A stretch of DNA of 64,000 bases from Morella rubra (Eukaryota > Streptophyta > Magnoliopsida > Fagales > Myricaceae), in the NCBI GenBank assembly GCA_003952965.2, contig CM025852.1:16285820-16349819 (forward strand), given 5' to 3'. A model generated the notes under the pieces. That model had not been told where the DNA came from. It did no database searches and saw only the letters and a list, made by a program, of their open reading frames with translations. Of the stretch, positions 35,479 through 47,394 are shown piece after piece. Position numbers and translations under genes: made by a program. Numbering within the stretch: the stretch's first letter is position 1; the number at the start of each line of letters is the position of its first letter.

Positions 35479-37190
35479 ATGGAATTTCTCCGAGCAAACA
35501 GTGAGGTCTTCGCATGGTCGCATGAGGATATGCCGGGAATAGATCCTAAGGTCATTACTCATAGGCTAAATATACGCCCCGAAGTCAAACCGGTCATACA
35601 GCGTAAGAGAAGCTTCGCCCCAGAGAGAAGCCAAGCAATTCAAGAGGAAGTAGGGAAATTACTCAAATCTTGATTTATCAGAGAAGTCAACTACCCCGGC
35701 TGGTTGGCAAACGTGGTCATGGTGAAAAAAGCAAATGGAAAATGGAGGATGTGTGTGGATTATACCGACCTAAACAAAGCCTGCCCGAAAGATTGCTACC
35801 CTCTCCCGAGAATTGATTCTCTTGTTGATTCGACCGTAGGGCACCAGCTCCTCAGCTTCATGGACGCTTTCTCCGGATACAACCAGATCAAGATGCACAC
35901 ACCGATCAAGAATGCACTGCTTTCACAACGGACCGGGACACTTATTGCTATCAAGTAATGCCCTTCGGACTGAAAAATGCTGGAGCAACGTATCAAAGGT
36001 TAGTCAACCTGATGTTCCAGAAGCAGATAGGGCGAAACATGGAAGTCTACGTAGACGACTTGCTGGTAAAGACACGAGAATCAAGGAATCACATCACTGA
36101 TCTTGCCGAAGCTTTTGACGTACTCCGCAAATATAAGATGCGCCTGAATCCAGCAAAATGTGCCTTCGGAGTCTCATCGGGAAAATTTTTAGGATTCCTT
36201 ATATCTCAGCGAGGAATCAAAGCCAACCCAGAGAAAATCAAAGCCATTCTGGACATGCAACCACCTAAGAATGTCAAAGAAATGCAACGACTCACGGGAC
36301 GCATAGCAGAGCTCAACAGGTTCGTCTCCCGAGCTACAGAAAAATGCCTGCCATTTTTCAAAACACTCCGGAAGACCTTCGAATGGACGGAAGAGTGTCA
36401 AGGGGCTTTTGAAGAACTTAAGAAGTACTTGGCGAATCCACCGCTTCTCAGCTCCCCCGAACCAGGAGAAACACTCTACCTTTATCTCGCTATTTCTAAC
36501 GCGGCAGTAAGTACAGTGCTCATAAGAGATGACAACGGCGTACAACGACCTGTATATTATGTGAGCAAAGCCCTGCAAGGAGCCGAACCTCAATATCCCA
36601 ACATCGACAAGTTGGCGTTAGCTGTCATCATCTCGGCGAGAAAACTCAGACCCTATTTCCAAGCTCACTCCATCGTTGTCCTGACAGATCACCCGTTAAG
36701 ACAAACCTTGGGAAAACCGGACGCATCGGGAAGATTAGTCAAATGGTCAGTAGAACTCGGTGAATTTGACATAGAATATCGGCCTCGAACCGCCATCAAA
36801 GGACAAGCGATAGCCGATTTTATCACCGAATTCACCACGTCAGTATGTCAAGAAGAGGCTCCTGAGCCGAAATGGTGGCAAATTTTTGTGGATGGATCAT
36901 CTACTCATGAAGCCGGCGGAATAGGGATGGTCATCGAAATACCCGAGGAAGAACGCATCGAATTCGGGATCAAGTTAGAATACTCCCCCACGAACAATGA
37001 GGCAGAATACGAAGCCCTCATAGCCGGATTACTTACTGCGGAGTTACTCGGAGGGAAATATCTTCGTGTGTACACCGACTCCCAATTGGTGGTAGGACAA
37101 ATTACTGGAAGTTTTGAAGCCCGAGATGAAAGGATGGCAGCCTACTTGAAACGCGCCTTAGAAGTAAAAGAACGCTTCGAAGCCTAAAGG
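35479..37190 (+). mobile_element. Gypsy reverse transcriptase and RNase H
   Basis: RT motifs in order: WRMCVDYTDLNKACPKD, the finger/palm region, YVDDLLVKTRESRNHI (catalytic YVDD), then the RNase H connection (PVYYVSKALQGAE) and a second RNase H-like domain (IFVDGSSTHEAGGIG, VYTDSQLVVGQI). Broken. Confidence 0.9.
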
Positions 37191-37499
37191 ACGAGGCATT
37201 GTACAATCCATTGGAATCATATCCGAGGTCCGAACGGTTGATGAAGTAGAACCTGGCGATTGGCGGTTACCGATCATGAAAACACTACAGGAAGAAAACC
37301 TCGAAGTAGATAAACAACAGAAGCAGAAATTCAAAAGGATAGCACCACGATATACCATCATAGATGGAATTTATACCGTCGGAGTCTCTCCCAACCACTA
37401 TTACACTGCCTTAACGCTCGAGAAGCAGACTACGCCCTCCGTGAAGTACATGAGGGGATTTGCGGGAACCACTCAGGAGCGCGCGCACTAGCTCAAAAA

Positions 37500-38495
37500 G
37501 TAGTCCGAGCTGGTTTCTTTTGGCCCACTTTACATGCCGACGCGGAAAATGTAGTGCGGAAATGCGAAAAATGCCAAAGGTTCGCCAACCTCATAAACGC
37601 CCCGGCGGAAAAAATGACGATCGTAAGCTCTCCATACCCTTTCATGCAGTGGGGAATTGACATCCTCGGGCCTTTCCCAATAGGACAAAGACAGTTGAAA
37701 TTTCTGATCGTCGCCATCGACTACTTCACCAAATGGGTAGAAGCCGAACCACTAGCAAAGATTACTGAGCAAAATGTCCGGAAGTTCGTTTGGAAAAATA
37801 TTATCTGTCGCTTCGGGCTACCTCGGGTCATAATCTCTGACAATGGCAAACAATTCGACAACAAGGATTTTCGGGGATTCTGTAAGGAACTCAACATCGA
37901 GAACCATTACTCATCTCTGTATTACCCACAAGCTAATGGCCAAGTAGAACTGGCAAACCGATCATTACTGAAGCTTATCAAGACAAAGCTCGACGATCAT
38001 AAGAGTTTATGGGTGGAAGAACTACCTGGAGTCCTATGGGCATATCGCACGACTGTCAGAACAGCCACTGGAGAAACGCCGTTCGCCCTCACTTATGGAA
38101 CCGAAGCAGTAATCCCGGTCGAAATCGGGGCTCTCTCCCCACGAGTAATGATGTTCACCCCGGAGAACAATGAAGAAGGAAAAAAGCTGGATCTCGATTT
38201 ACTAGAAGGAAGAAGGGAAGAAGCAGCGCTCAGAATGGAAGTATACAAACAGAAAGTTACGAATTACTACAACGCCAAGGTCAGACCCCGCCACTTCATC
38301 CCCGGAGATTTAGTCCTCAAAAAGGTGTTACCAGGGACCAAAGACCCACAACAAGGTAAGCTCCATCCAAACTGGGAAGGTCCGTATCGCATCACCGAAG
38401 CCAAGCGACCAGGAACATACTACTTAGAGAATCTCCAAGGAAAAGCACTACAATATCCATGGAACTCGATGTACCTTAGAAAGTACTACGCGTAA
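37500..38495 (+). mobile_element. Gypsy integrase
   Basis: Zinc-binding cysteines (CEKCQRFA), a DDE core with WGIDILGPFP, IISDNGKQF and YYPQANGQVE, and a C-terminal GPY/F module (NWEGPYRI). There is no chromodomain, which argues against a chromovirus and for the Tat/Athila side. Confidence 0.9.
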
Positions 38496-38559
38496 CACCC
38501 CTTATTGTTTGTCTTCACATGTTTACATGAATATTATGATTTCATGTTTTGCACTACCG

Positions 38560-39260
38560 TTTTTTATCAAAGGAAAATCTGAAGAGTTCTCTTCAAAGAA
38601 CCAATCGCCAAACGAAGGGAAGAAACCTAGTAAGACGACCTCGGGAGAACCTCGGTTCGGTTCCCAGTCGCATTCAAGGACTTAGGCGAACTAAGGTTCC
38701 CAGTCCCCCGTTAAGACGACCTCGGAGAAGGTTCCCAGTCGCATTCAAGGACTTAGGCGAACTAAGGTTCCCAGTCGAAAGACGACCTCGGAGAGATTCA
38801 AGGAAGAGTCTTTCCCAGTCGCATCAAGGACTTCGAAAGGACCCCAGTCCGGACGAACCAGTCGCCAACCTTAAGACGACCTCGGAGAACCTTTCCCAGT
38901 CACATCTAAATAAGGTTCCCAAATTCAAGGACTTAAGAACCCCGAAGTCGGTTCGAACTAAAGTTTTAAACAGAAATTAGTCGCATTCAAGGACTTAGGG
39001 GTCGGAGAACCTCGGTTCCCAGTCCATCCTAAGGTTCCCAACTAAGATGACCTCAGAGAACCTCGGTTCCCAGTCGCATCAAGGACTCAGAACTAAGGTT
39101 CCCAGTCCCCTATATGATAAATTCAAAGAACCTCGGCTGGAGAACTTCGGTTCCTTATCGCATTTACCAACTAAGGAGAACAAGGTTCCCATTCGCATCC
39201 ATGGATCCAAAACTAAAAAAATCCCTAATCTCCCAATTACAAAGAGTCATCAGATGTAAT
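38560..39260 (+). repeat. Degenerate tandem repeat block in gypsy element
   Basis: A block built from shuffled short modules: 'aagacgacctcggaga', 'ggttcccagtcgcat' and 'caaggacttaggcgaact'. Each recurs from about three to ten times with variable spacing. It lies between the integrase and the antisense frame. The long open frames across it simply reflect the repeat and should not be read as proteins. Confidence 0.8.
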
Positions 39261-39383
39261 TACATATGGTCACCAAATATAATTACTATTCAAAAGAAAT
39301 AAACATGAACAATAAAACGACGAGGTACAAATCATCAATAGCAATTCACAGGTATAACTCAAATCAAAACAGATCAACTAAAA

Positions 39384-42024
39384 TCACAATGTTTCGTCCC
39401 CTCTTGGAGGAAGGTGGATGCCGCGAGTCCCTAAAGTCTCCACCAGCCTCTCGTAAATCTCCTTACCGCGCCTTTCTTTACGGACTTGGAAACGACTTCC
39501 TTCCCTCAGATAAGCTACTTCTAACACGGCCATAGCCACGCCGATACATCTGTGCGCCAAAACCGCAGGATCGCCAGGAAAAGCAGGCACTGCCGATAAC
39601 TCGGCAACACGGAGAGTAAGACCTGTACGAGCCTCCTTCAGACCTCTCTTCTCGGCAGCAAATGAATCGACAGCCTCACGCATAGCACGGCGAAGGCCCA
39701 CCAGTTCGGTTCGAAGTGCCTTTTCTTTCTTCGAAGAAGACGCGCGAGAGTCGCTCAAACGTTGCAAAAGCTCCGCCTTCTCCAGAGATAGACTAAGTTC
39801 GAAATCTACACGCCCTGCTCAAGCCCATCAACAGTCTGCCGTAATTCAGCAACTTCGGTATCTCGAGAGGCAATTCACGTTCTAAGTCCATCACCCTGGC
39901 CTCATACGTTTGCATCTGAAGATGAGTCCCCCACAGTCCGCAACTCCTCCACCAGTTTCCTCTGCGACTCCAAGTCACCCTCAAGCTTTCGCAGCTTCAA
40001 GCGAGAAGATTCTAATTCCTCGTCATGCTTCAACTCCGCGCATCAAGAGCGGCAACCAACGACACACAATGAGAAAGACTGGTGAGAATTTTTGCTTGCA
40101 TCTTCCATCAGCCTCATCCGAACAGTTAACCCGTTTGTAGCAAATCAAGTTACGAAGATGGAGTGTGCTCACGTGCACCTCTAGTCCATCACCTGGCAAA
40201 CACCCTCCTTTCGACGAGGCCAATAATTTCCTCCACCCGATTTGCGGCCCCAACGACAACGCTCTGAGAATTCGTGAGCATCAATCAAAATTTGCATGAA
40301 GGGCTCACAATGCATCTTCCATCATCTCCTCGTTCAAAGAGGTTGGGCATATGGTCTCGAACGCCACGAAGGTAATGCCGAGGGCTCAGAATCTGACTCC
40401 TCAACATCACCTGAGGAAGATGAACAAGTAACATGTTCCTTACCTTTACCTGAAGGAACGGAAAGGACTACGAAGCCACCTGCAACATCGACCGCCGGTA
40501 TCGTAGACTCGTTCGCCAAATCAAGTGCCGAAATACCGGAATCACCAATAACAACCGCCCCAGATGTGCGGGGTTCCTCCAAGGAGTTTCCATCACCAAC
40601 GGAGTGATGGAAGGCAGCGCTCCCGAGGAAGAAATCGTGCCAGAATGCACCTCGACGCCACCTGCAGCTCGGCAAATCTAACCCACCGGAAGAAGCGGAG
40701 TCGGATAACAATACTGTGTGCTGAAAGCCCACAGGAGCCAGGGCCTATCCCCCTCGTTAGCCTCTGAGCGCTCTGATGTCAAGGTTCTTGGCAGATTAGA
40801 AATCCTAGGGGATGAAGGAAGTTCACCATGACCAAAGGAGCTGTCAATAAAACGCTGAAAGAATGAGTCCAATCTCACGAATCTCCTTCACTGCAGTAAT
40901 CAGTATCTCTGTACGAACCCCAGAAGTAGGGCTCAACATGGAGAGACATCCTCAAACCTACAAATAACCAAACAGCGACAAAATCACGACTAACGAATAA
41001 ATGAATCAAGGATTTTGGATGAAGAACACTCACAGTTACTTGCCGCACGTTTCGACGACATACGAGCCAAAGGGGCTTCCTCTGCCTTTTCTTCTTCAGC
41101 CTCCCAAACCACAAGAGGAGATGCCCTTTTTTTCTTCGAGGAGTGCCCATGAGAAGAACCCTCAACCTCTTGGGAATTCCTCCGTTTGGTACCCCCAACT
41201 GAAACGCGAGAAGACTCTTTTCTCGAATCTTTACATGGAAGACGCCCGCGAGGACTTCTCTCAGAACGAGGAGAAGGGTTCACTCTAGGGGATGGTTCGA
41301 ACATGGTATACCCTAACCAACCCTCATTTTCCCTACAGACCAAAGCGTTCCAGTCTATGGAACCAACTTCCAGAATGACATCCACATGAGCTTGTTCCAA
41401 CGGAGTAAGACCCTTGATGTCCCTCCTATACTAGTCTGGGACGGACCCAAAAGCCCAACACAGGGAAGACTCACTTCGACGATCCTCGCCAGGGAAACGC
41501 TCCCATCCAACACCAGACATAAAAAAAATAACGATCGTGCCAACCCTTATTGGTGTCCGGGTAAGAAGTAATCGGGGAAACCCCTTGATTGCGAGGACGA
41601 AAATACCAAAATCTATCAACTTGGGTAGAACGAATGGGTGTATAGAACCAAAGAAACTCCTTCATTGACAGTTGGCATTCAAGCCCGAGATACATCGGCC
41701 ACATAACAGCACAGCCCATTAAAACCCTCAAAGCATTGGGGACTATCTGAGTCGGACACAAACGCAAAGACCTCAAAATTTTTCGAACACTAAGAGGGAG
41801 AGGAAATCTTACCCCAGATTTCAATGGAGCCTCAAAGAAACACATTTCTCGTGTAGGGCATCAGACGGAAGGCGAAAACGGGTTTCCCTAGGAAAATGAT
41901 ATTCAGTGTAAAAGGCTTCAAAGTCCGTTTCCGCCAGTTGGCTAGGGCCCCAATGACCCTCACGCCTCTCAGGCACCTTAAGAACTCTAGCATCACAGCT
42001 AGAAGAACCTTCAACGTTCGCCAT
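39384..42024 (-). mobile_element. Gypsy antisense extra reading frame
   Basis: On the minus strand, from an ATG at 42,024 (MANVEGSSS) to a stop near 39,384, runs a broken frame of about 2.6 kb with roughly half a dozen breaks. Its N-terminal third has words such as ETDFEAFYTEYHFP, FEAPLKSGVRFPLP and MKEFLWFY, typical of the Pfam family named 'putative gypsy type transposon' (PF04195-like, recognised by eye). The C-terminal third is charged and likely coiled-coil. Antisense extra frames of this sort are known in Tat-type elements. Function unknown. Confidence 0.7.
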
Positions 42025-42569
42025 TGTAGAAAAGTAAAAGGACGAATAAAAGGTAAAGATCAGAAGATGAAAGGCGAAGAGTCTAGAAGTATTTGGAAAA
42101 TAACGCAAATAAGAGAGGGCTAAATAAGGAAAAATACAATGACCAAGAAGCCCCTCAAAAGAAAACACGTCGTTTCAAAGATTGACGCAATACGTTCCAA
42201 AACGACACTCTGTATATCCATAGCCGAATAGTCCCAAGAGATGACGGTTAATTTAAAAACAAAATGACACCCAGATACAGGGAAACGACGCATCAGAAGA
42301 TTTTCTACAACTTCTGCAACAATTCCCACCAAACCACGATCAACTGACTCAACGGCGTCAATTTACTAAATTACCCGTCATCATAAAAAACAAGTAAAAG
42401 CAATCCATCGGGAAAGCCTATCGGACTTCCGAAATAAATCCGTACCCGAAGCCACGACATAACCCCGTATGCACTCACGAAGGCCACGATCAAATGGGTA
42501 CGTCGGCCATAGCATCTATAAAACAAACAAAAATGTCAACAAAAATTCGTAAAATGGTCCCGGCACAAA

Positions 42570-43230
42570 CAAAGGAGAACAGTCGACTCCTATACCTCCC
42601 CTCGATGTTCTAATCATCATCGCCAGCTATGTGGCGAAGCGCGACGCTAATGATTGGAAACAATTCAAGTTGGTGTCCCAAGAATTCTATCATGCAGCCT
42701 CGAACCAGTTATCCTTCAAAAGGATGAACCTGAGGATTACTGCACACCCTGGCTGCCGACCCCTACCTGGCACAGGGTTAAGCAATTTTGTCGCGAAGCA
42801 AGAAACCCTCACGAAGTGTTCATGGAAGTAGCCCGACACCTCCGAGAAGAAGGAGTAACCCACATGGCCATCGACAAATTGAGAGCATCAGCTTCAGAAG
42901 GACATAAATCAGCACGTTTCTTCATGGCCATCCTGTACAATGCTGCAAAGAAGAAACATTCCGCGCACAAGCCCGCAACATAATCTGGCATTTACACATG
43001 CAGCTCGGAAGGAAAGGAATGCGAACACTGATAAGCATCATGCGAGGGTGGCTGACACACCACATTGGGTATGGCGGATTAATTTTTCGCATAGACAAAT
43101 ATGTCCTTTGTCCAGACGGCTATAGCCCCCCTTTCATGGCGGATCGCGGGAGAAAAGGCCAAAAGAAAGCCCTCTGTAAAACATGCTATGTAAATTGGGT
43201 GTTCAAACACCTCACGAGTACATGTCAAGG
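42570..43230 (+). mobile_element. F-box-like segment 1 captured in gypsy element
   Basis: A plus-strand segment beginning with an F-box-like stretch (PPLDVLIIIASYVAKRD, FKLVSQEFYHAAS). A region like the C-terminal part of the plant At2g35280-type F-box family follows (KNPHEVFMEV-like with 'ARNP', then EGHKSARFFMAILYNAA). Further on come clustered Cys residues (ALCKTCYVNW). It lies in the element's 3' region and is broken. A captured host F-box gene is the simplest reading. Confidence 0.55.
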
Positions 43231-43299
43231 CAATGGCCTGGTCCAAATGCCTATTTCCTTTCCAGAATTAATAAAATCAACTTTTATTCTGCAAAAGTT

Positions 43300-43990
43300 C
43301 CTTTTATTCTTTACGATTGTAGTATGGGACCAAATATTCTAATACTAACCAAATCAGTTGGTCGCAGCATTATCAAAGAAATGACTTTGCCAAAAACAAA
43401 CCAACATCATTACAATATCAGCATGCGTCAATCTAAGGATAGGAACCATATTTGGCACTACCATCCGAATCAAAAGCTGACCTAACCTATATGATCCCAA
43501 ACAATCAGACATTACAGAACTGCCACTGTAAGTGCGGACTATTCCATCGCAAAGTGAAATGATATACATCAACTCGGATAATCACCAGAAAGCCATGCGA
43601 CATTAAAAGCAACGTACTATTTGAAACGACACAATGCCACGCCTGAAATTGCAGGCGTGCCAATAAAGACCACGTGTTGTTAGGGATGACAATAGCCGGA
43701 GCGTCGAATACCAGAAATGCCGCATTTAATGCTACGCGTTACTCAAGACATGCGAAGAGATAACCACCCACGATCATCCGTGAAATTTTGAGTGGCCACG
43801 TGTCAACTACGAATGGGAGGCATTTAAAGCATAAGAAGCTAAAAGCGCGAAACCAAAGGGACGTGCAATTAGGAAGATGAAGTAAACAGCACGTCGAAAC
43901 TTGAACAGTCTTTCCCTTCTAAGAAGATAACCGTCAAGTACATACAGATATAAAAAGGAGGGACTATCAGAAGAAAAGGAAAAAGTCACA
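43300..43990 (+). other. Non-coding part of gypsy 3' region
   Basis: Between the two F-box-like segments I see no recognisable domain. Short open frames on both strands have no family features. Confidence 0.45.
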
Positions 43991-43999
43991 GAAGGTACC

Positions 44000-44670
44000 G
44001 AAGAAAAGAAAGATGTGACCGACGAAGCAAAGCCTTCGAGCCCTACTTGAAGAACTATGGTCTGAAGTGATAAGCAGGATTGTCTGTGACAACCTAAGAG
44101 AATGGCAAAGCCTTTGCCTAGTATCTAAACAATTTTATCAAGCAGCTCATGGACCGACGGTCTATCGAAGATTGAGGATTAAAGATATACCACCCCCATA
44201 CCTCCTGATCGAAGTGTGGAAAACCCTCTGCAACAAATGTTACGCGAGCAAAAACCCACATGAACTCTTCGTCTGAGGTAGCGAAAAAATGCGTTGGACC
44301 ACAACAGTCGAAGAAGGACTGAAGGAAGTCCACGCTTCGGCAAAGGGGGGAAATCGAAGGCCAAATACCTTCTCGCCTTGGCCTATCACCATCAAGGAGG
44401 GAACTCGAGGCAGACTGTCGTAGACATAATTTCAGAGCTCCAACAGGAACTACGAGTAGAACAAATGGAGGTTGTGTGAAAGACCATCCTAGATTGGGTA
44501 ATGACTAGATGGGGTCGTGTTGATGAACACCAATATAGATTGAAAAACACGTTGAAATGCCTTGAAGAAACGTCTTGTTACATCCCAGAGACAGCTGAGA
44601 TCCCAGCCTCATTCCCGGAATGGTGGGTACCTATCGACACTATTTCTGCAACACGTGCTATGTGAACAAA
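44000..44670 (+). mobile_element. F-box-like segment 2 captured in gypsy element
   Basis: A second, diverged F-box-like stretch (LLEELWSEVISRIVCDN, LCLVSKQFYQAAHG) ends in the family-like CYASKNPHELFV, and further similarity to segment 1 follows. The two segments share the plan 'W..(L/F).LVS..FY.AA', so they are old duplicates of one captured gene or two captures from one family. Broken. Confidence 0.55.
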
Positions 44671-44855
44671 GAGTTTTGATATTATGATATATATTTATGT
44701 TCCACAGGAGATGTAATCGAATGGGTAATTCCCCCTTGGACGAGATGTAATCATTAATATAGATTCAACTATGTCATGCATTAGCTTCTTTATCCCCATA
44801 CCTCGGCATCCGAAGCATAGCAAACATTCTCAACCCGATTCTGCAAATCCGCTCG

Positions 44856-44870
44856 AGAATGGGGGGACTC
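44856..44870 (+). other. Purine-rich tract before gypsy 3' LTR
   Basis: The tract 'gagaatggggggactc' (about 44,855-44,870) abuts the 3' LTR and is the expected plus-strand priming site. Confidence 0.7.
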
Positions 44871-45392
44871 TGATGGTGCCAATACTGAATCACATCCAGC
44901 CCAAACCAATTTAGGCCGAAAAATATGATTACTCTTTCAAAAGCCCAACAGTTACAACCAAACCCACGTCGCATATTTCCCAAAAGAGAAAATCGCTACA
45001 TATGCCGCAAACAGTTACCTAACAGCCCACGATAAGCCACGGCACCACGTTCTCACTATACCCGTAGCAAATACGAATAACCGTGAGAAAAAGGTGAAGA
45101 GAGTATCACAGAGCACGACCTAACAGGGACAAGAACTCCCGCTAAAATCCTGGCTAGAGGAAAAGAGGGAACGTGGGCAAAAACACTATAAAAAGAGAAG
45201 CTAATGATGAGAACTGGTAAGTGATTTCTATGTGATAAAATAGCAAAACTCGTATAAAAATAGGGACTGATTTAAGCTTCGGAGGTTCCACACCTCGGAA
45301 CCCGGGGTCCTTTATTGTTTTACAGGGAAAGAAATGGGAAGATCAAGCTGCATTTACTCTGATGTATTGACCATAAACCAACTGATTTATTA
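44871..45392 (+). repeat. Gypsy 3' LTR
   Basis: 522 bp, starting TGATGGTGCC and ending TTTATTA. It differs from the 5' LTR at scattered sites. About 25 bp near 45,320-45,350 looks replaced by unrelated sequence ('gggaaagaaatgggaagatc'). The target copy 'cttac' follows. Confidence 0.92.
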
Positions 45393-45397
45393 CTTAC

Positions 45398-45516
45398 AAG
45401 CCGATAATGTTGATATGGCTCAAGATAGATTAAACGGTTTAGCAATTTTATCTATCGAAGATGATTTATTGGCTGAACTTGAATATAAAAGTTTAATTAG
45501 TAATTTTTGCATCTAA
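45398..45516 (+). pseudogene. hAT-type transposase fragment, C-terminal side
   Basis: Encodes ADNVDMAQDRLNGLAIL, then SIEDDLLAELEY and KSLISNF before a stop. This closely follows the usual C-terminal end of zf-ZMYM-type hAT transposases (…RLNGLAILSIE…, …YKNLINxFA…). It adjoins the gypsy 3' target repeat, so the gypsy element landed inside this older transposon. The middle of the transposase is missing. Confidence 0.75.
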
Positions 45517-46510
45517 AAGGGTAACAAATGTATAACATAATTTTTTTAACTAAAAAGTCTTATTTTTAGGATTTGCAAGGCTCCAAAAGTGTTGAGCGGC
45601 CTCTGCCAAGAGGGTATGGAATAAGCTAGTCTGTCGTGTTTTTTGTTCTGCTTTTTCAGGAGGAAAATCTGTGCACTAGCTTTGATGCATGACTTGTCCC
45701 CCGGAAGTTTGATAGGAGGTTTAGAACGCACGAATTGAGTTGAACGGCAAACCTCAACACACAATGCATGCGGAGGATTGAAACCGTGTATCAGCTGGAA
45801 TGTTGTATCCCTAATCATCTATTAGCACTTTTAGAGATTAATTAGTCTATCGTCTGCGGTACCAGCTGACTGAAGATCTTATAAGAATTGATTGTCCTTT
45901 TTGGTCTTAATCTTTTTTTATCTCTCCTTTGGAATCTTTTTAAATTTGGTCTTTTTGAGATTTTATGACCCCATCAAGTTGTCTGTAATTACCATAGTAT
46001 TTCTTCTGTATAAGCGAGGGATTTGAAAAAAAATTTCAGGATACTGTCCTCCTTCATTTGAAAAAAAAAAAAAAAAAACATTCTATTGTGAAAATTGGAA
46101 CACTAAAAGTTTCTTCAGTCTTCTTACACCGAGCATGATTTAGAACACACTAACTTGGTCTTGTTGGGCATGAATCAATGGTCAGCTTTTGGGTCTGGTA
46201 AAGAGTTTGGAGGGTCACTCGGGCCTAACAACATGCAACTCAGCATCAATTTGTTTGGTTTCTATCCTTTTTGCCAAGCAGATTTCCGATTACTCCTCAC
46301 AGTTAGAATGTTTCCTCGAATCCAAAAGAAGGAAATTCTCGGGCGATTTATGCTGAATAATGATATTTTAGAAATTAACAAAATTCAGATAGAGTTTAGG
46401 AAACACTTCAGATGAACAAAGTTCTGCTAAATTTTCTGCCAGAGTTGAATTGAATCTCTGTAATAATTAGTGACAACTTAATGAATAATGATAATTTATA
46501 GAGAAAAAAA
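45517..46510. other. Intergenic DNA
   Basis: Part of this may still belong to the hAT remnant, but no terminal repeat was found. The open frames at 45,546-45,818 (minus) and 46,155-46,415 (plus) have no recognisable features. An A run lies at 46,060-46,078. Confidence 0.4.
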
Positions 46511-46514
46511 GTAT

Positions 46515-46795
46515 TCAACACCTCCAAACTATAGAGTCAATGTCGCTTTAGGGTTCTAAACTACTAAACTCATGACGTTGATTTTTCAAACTATCAAAAT
46601 TCATCAATTTGTACATTTTAATAATATCTGACCTTTAAAATTATGCCATCAGACATATTAATTACAAATTACAACCATACGATTTCGTTCGAGAGTACAA
46701 TATTGATGAATTTTGATAGTTCAAAAACTTTAATATATTGAATTTGATAGTTTTAAGTCCCGAAGTGACATTGACCTCTTAGTTAATGGGTGGAA
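46515..46795. mobile_element. Foldback MITE
   Basis: Long imperfect inverted repeats. The left arm, 'agagtcaatgtcgctttagg', is mirrored on the right by sequence whose complement is 'agaggtcaatgtcacttcgg'. Further in, 'caaactatcaaaattcatca' is mirrored by 'tgatgaattttgatagttc'. No coding capacity, and no clear target repeat. Confidence 0.7.
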
Positions 46796-47394
46796 AATGA
46801 TGTTTCTGGCCCCTAATTTATAGTACTTCACAAATTTTTTAATTTTTGTGTAATATTACTTAGCAGATTGGCCTAATGACTGATATCTGTTTTTTTTCGT
46901 TTAAGCAGCCTATGGCCCGACGGTGCCCAACTTAATTATATAACTCGACTAACTAATTGATTGGAAGATCATTGTTATGATGACATCGTGCCTTTCCCCG
47001 TGCTAATTATTTTCCAAAACTAATGACAACACTTTAGGTCTAAAATTTCGAAGAGTACTTGTCTTTTTGGTGACCAATTTTCTTTCAGGATCTTTGTCTC
47101 TCAGCCAAGTCATACTTTTCTGGCGATTTTATATGTAGACCCCACAGAGTGGACAGATGAATCATCTTTGTTTGGCACCCGTCAAAGTAAAAGAGAAACA
47201 AGTGATTAGCACCTAGCAAACAGAGGACCAAACGAATCAAAGAAAAAAGAAAGAAAAGAAAAGAAAATCCTGCAACAATCATTTGTGATTTTGACTTTAC
47301 CTTGAGTTTTCTCTTTTTACCGCATCATTCAATCCACGCTGTCAATCACATATACTTCCCTTAGCGTAGAATATGTGTCATTCTATGCTTCTAT
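46796..47394. other. Intergenic DNA
   Basis: No gene or repeat that I can name. The open frame at 47,085-47,282 (minus) is hydrophobic and unsupported. Confidence 0.4.

Larger units (their letters stand above)
32709..45392 (+). mobile_element. Ty3/gypsy LTR retrotransposon, Tat type
   Basis: A complete-length fossil of about 12.7 kb with both LTRs. Flanking 5-bp repeats 'cttat' (32,704-32,708) and 'cttac' (45,393-45,397) differ at one base. The PBS follows the 5' LTR and a purine-rich tract precedes the 3' LTR. The gag-protease-RT-RNase H-integrase order is Ty3/gypsy. The integrase ends in a GPY/F module without a chromodomain, and a long extra region with an antisense frame follows; both point to the Tat lineage. 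Coding parts are broken, with about ten or more breaks in all. The LTRs are about 97 % alike by eye, so the insertion is fairly recent, perhaps one to a few million years old (inference). It inserted into a hAT transposase remnant. Confidence 0.93.

Noticed and set aside
38549-39302. Series of plus-strand open frames after the gypsy integrase
   Set aside because: They are translations of the degenerate repeat block (recurring Arg/Pro/Ser words) and not proteins.
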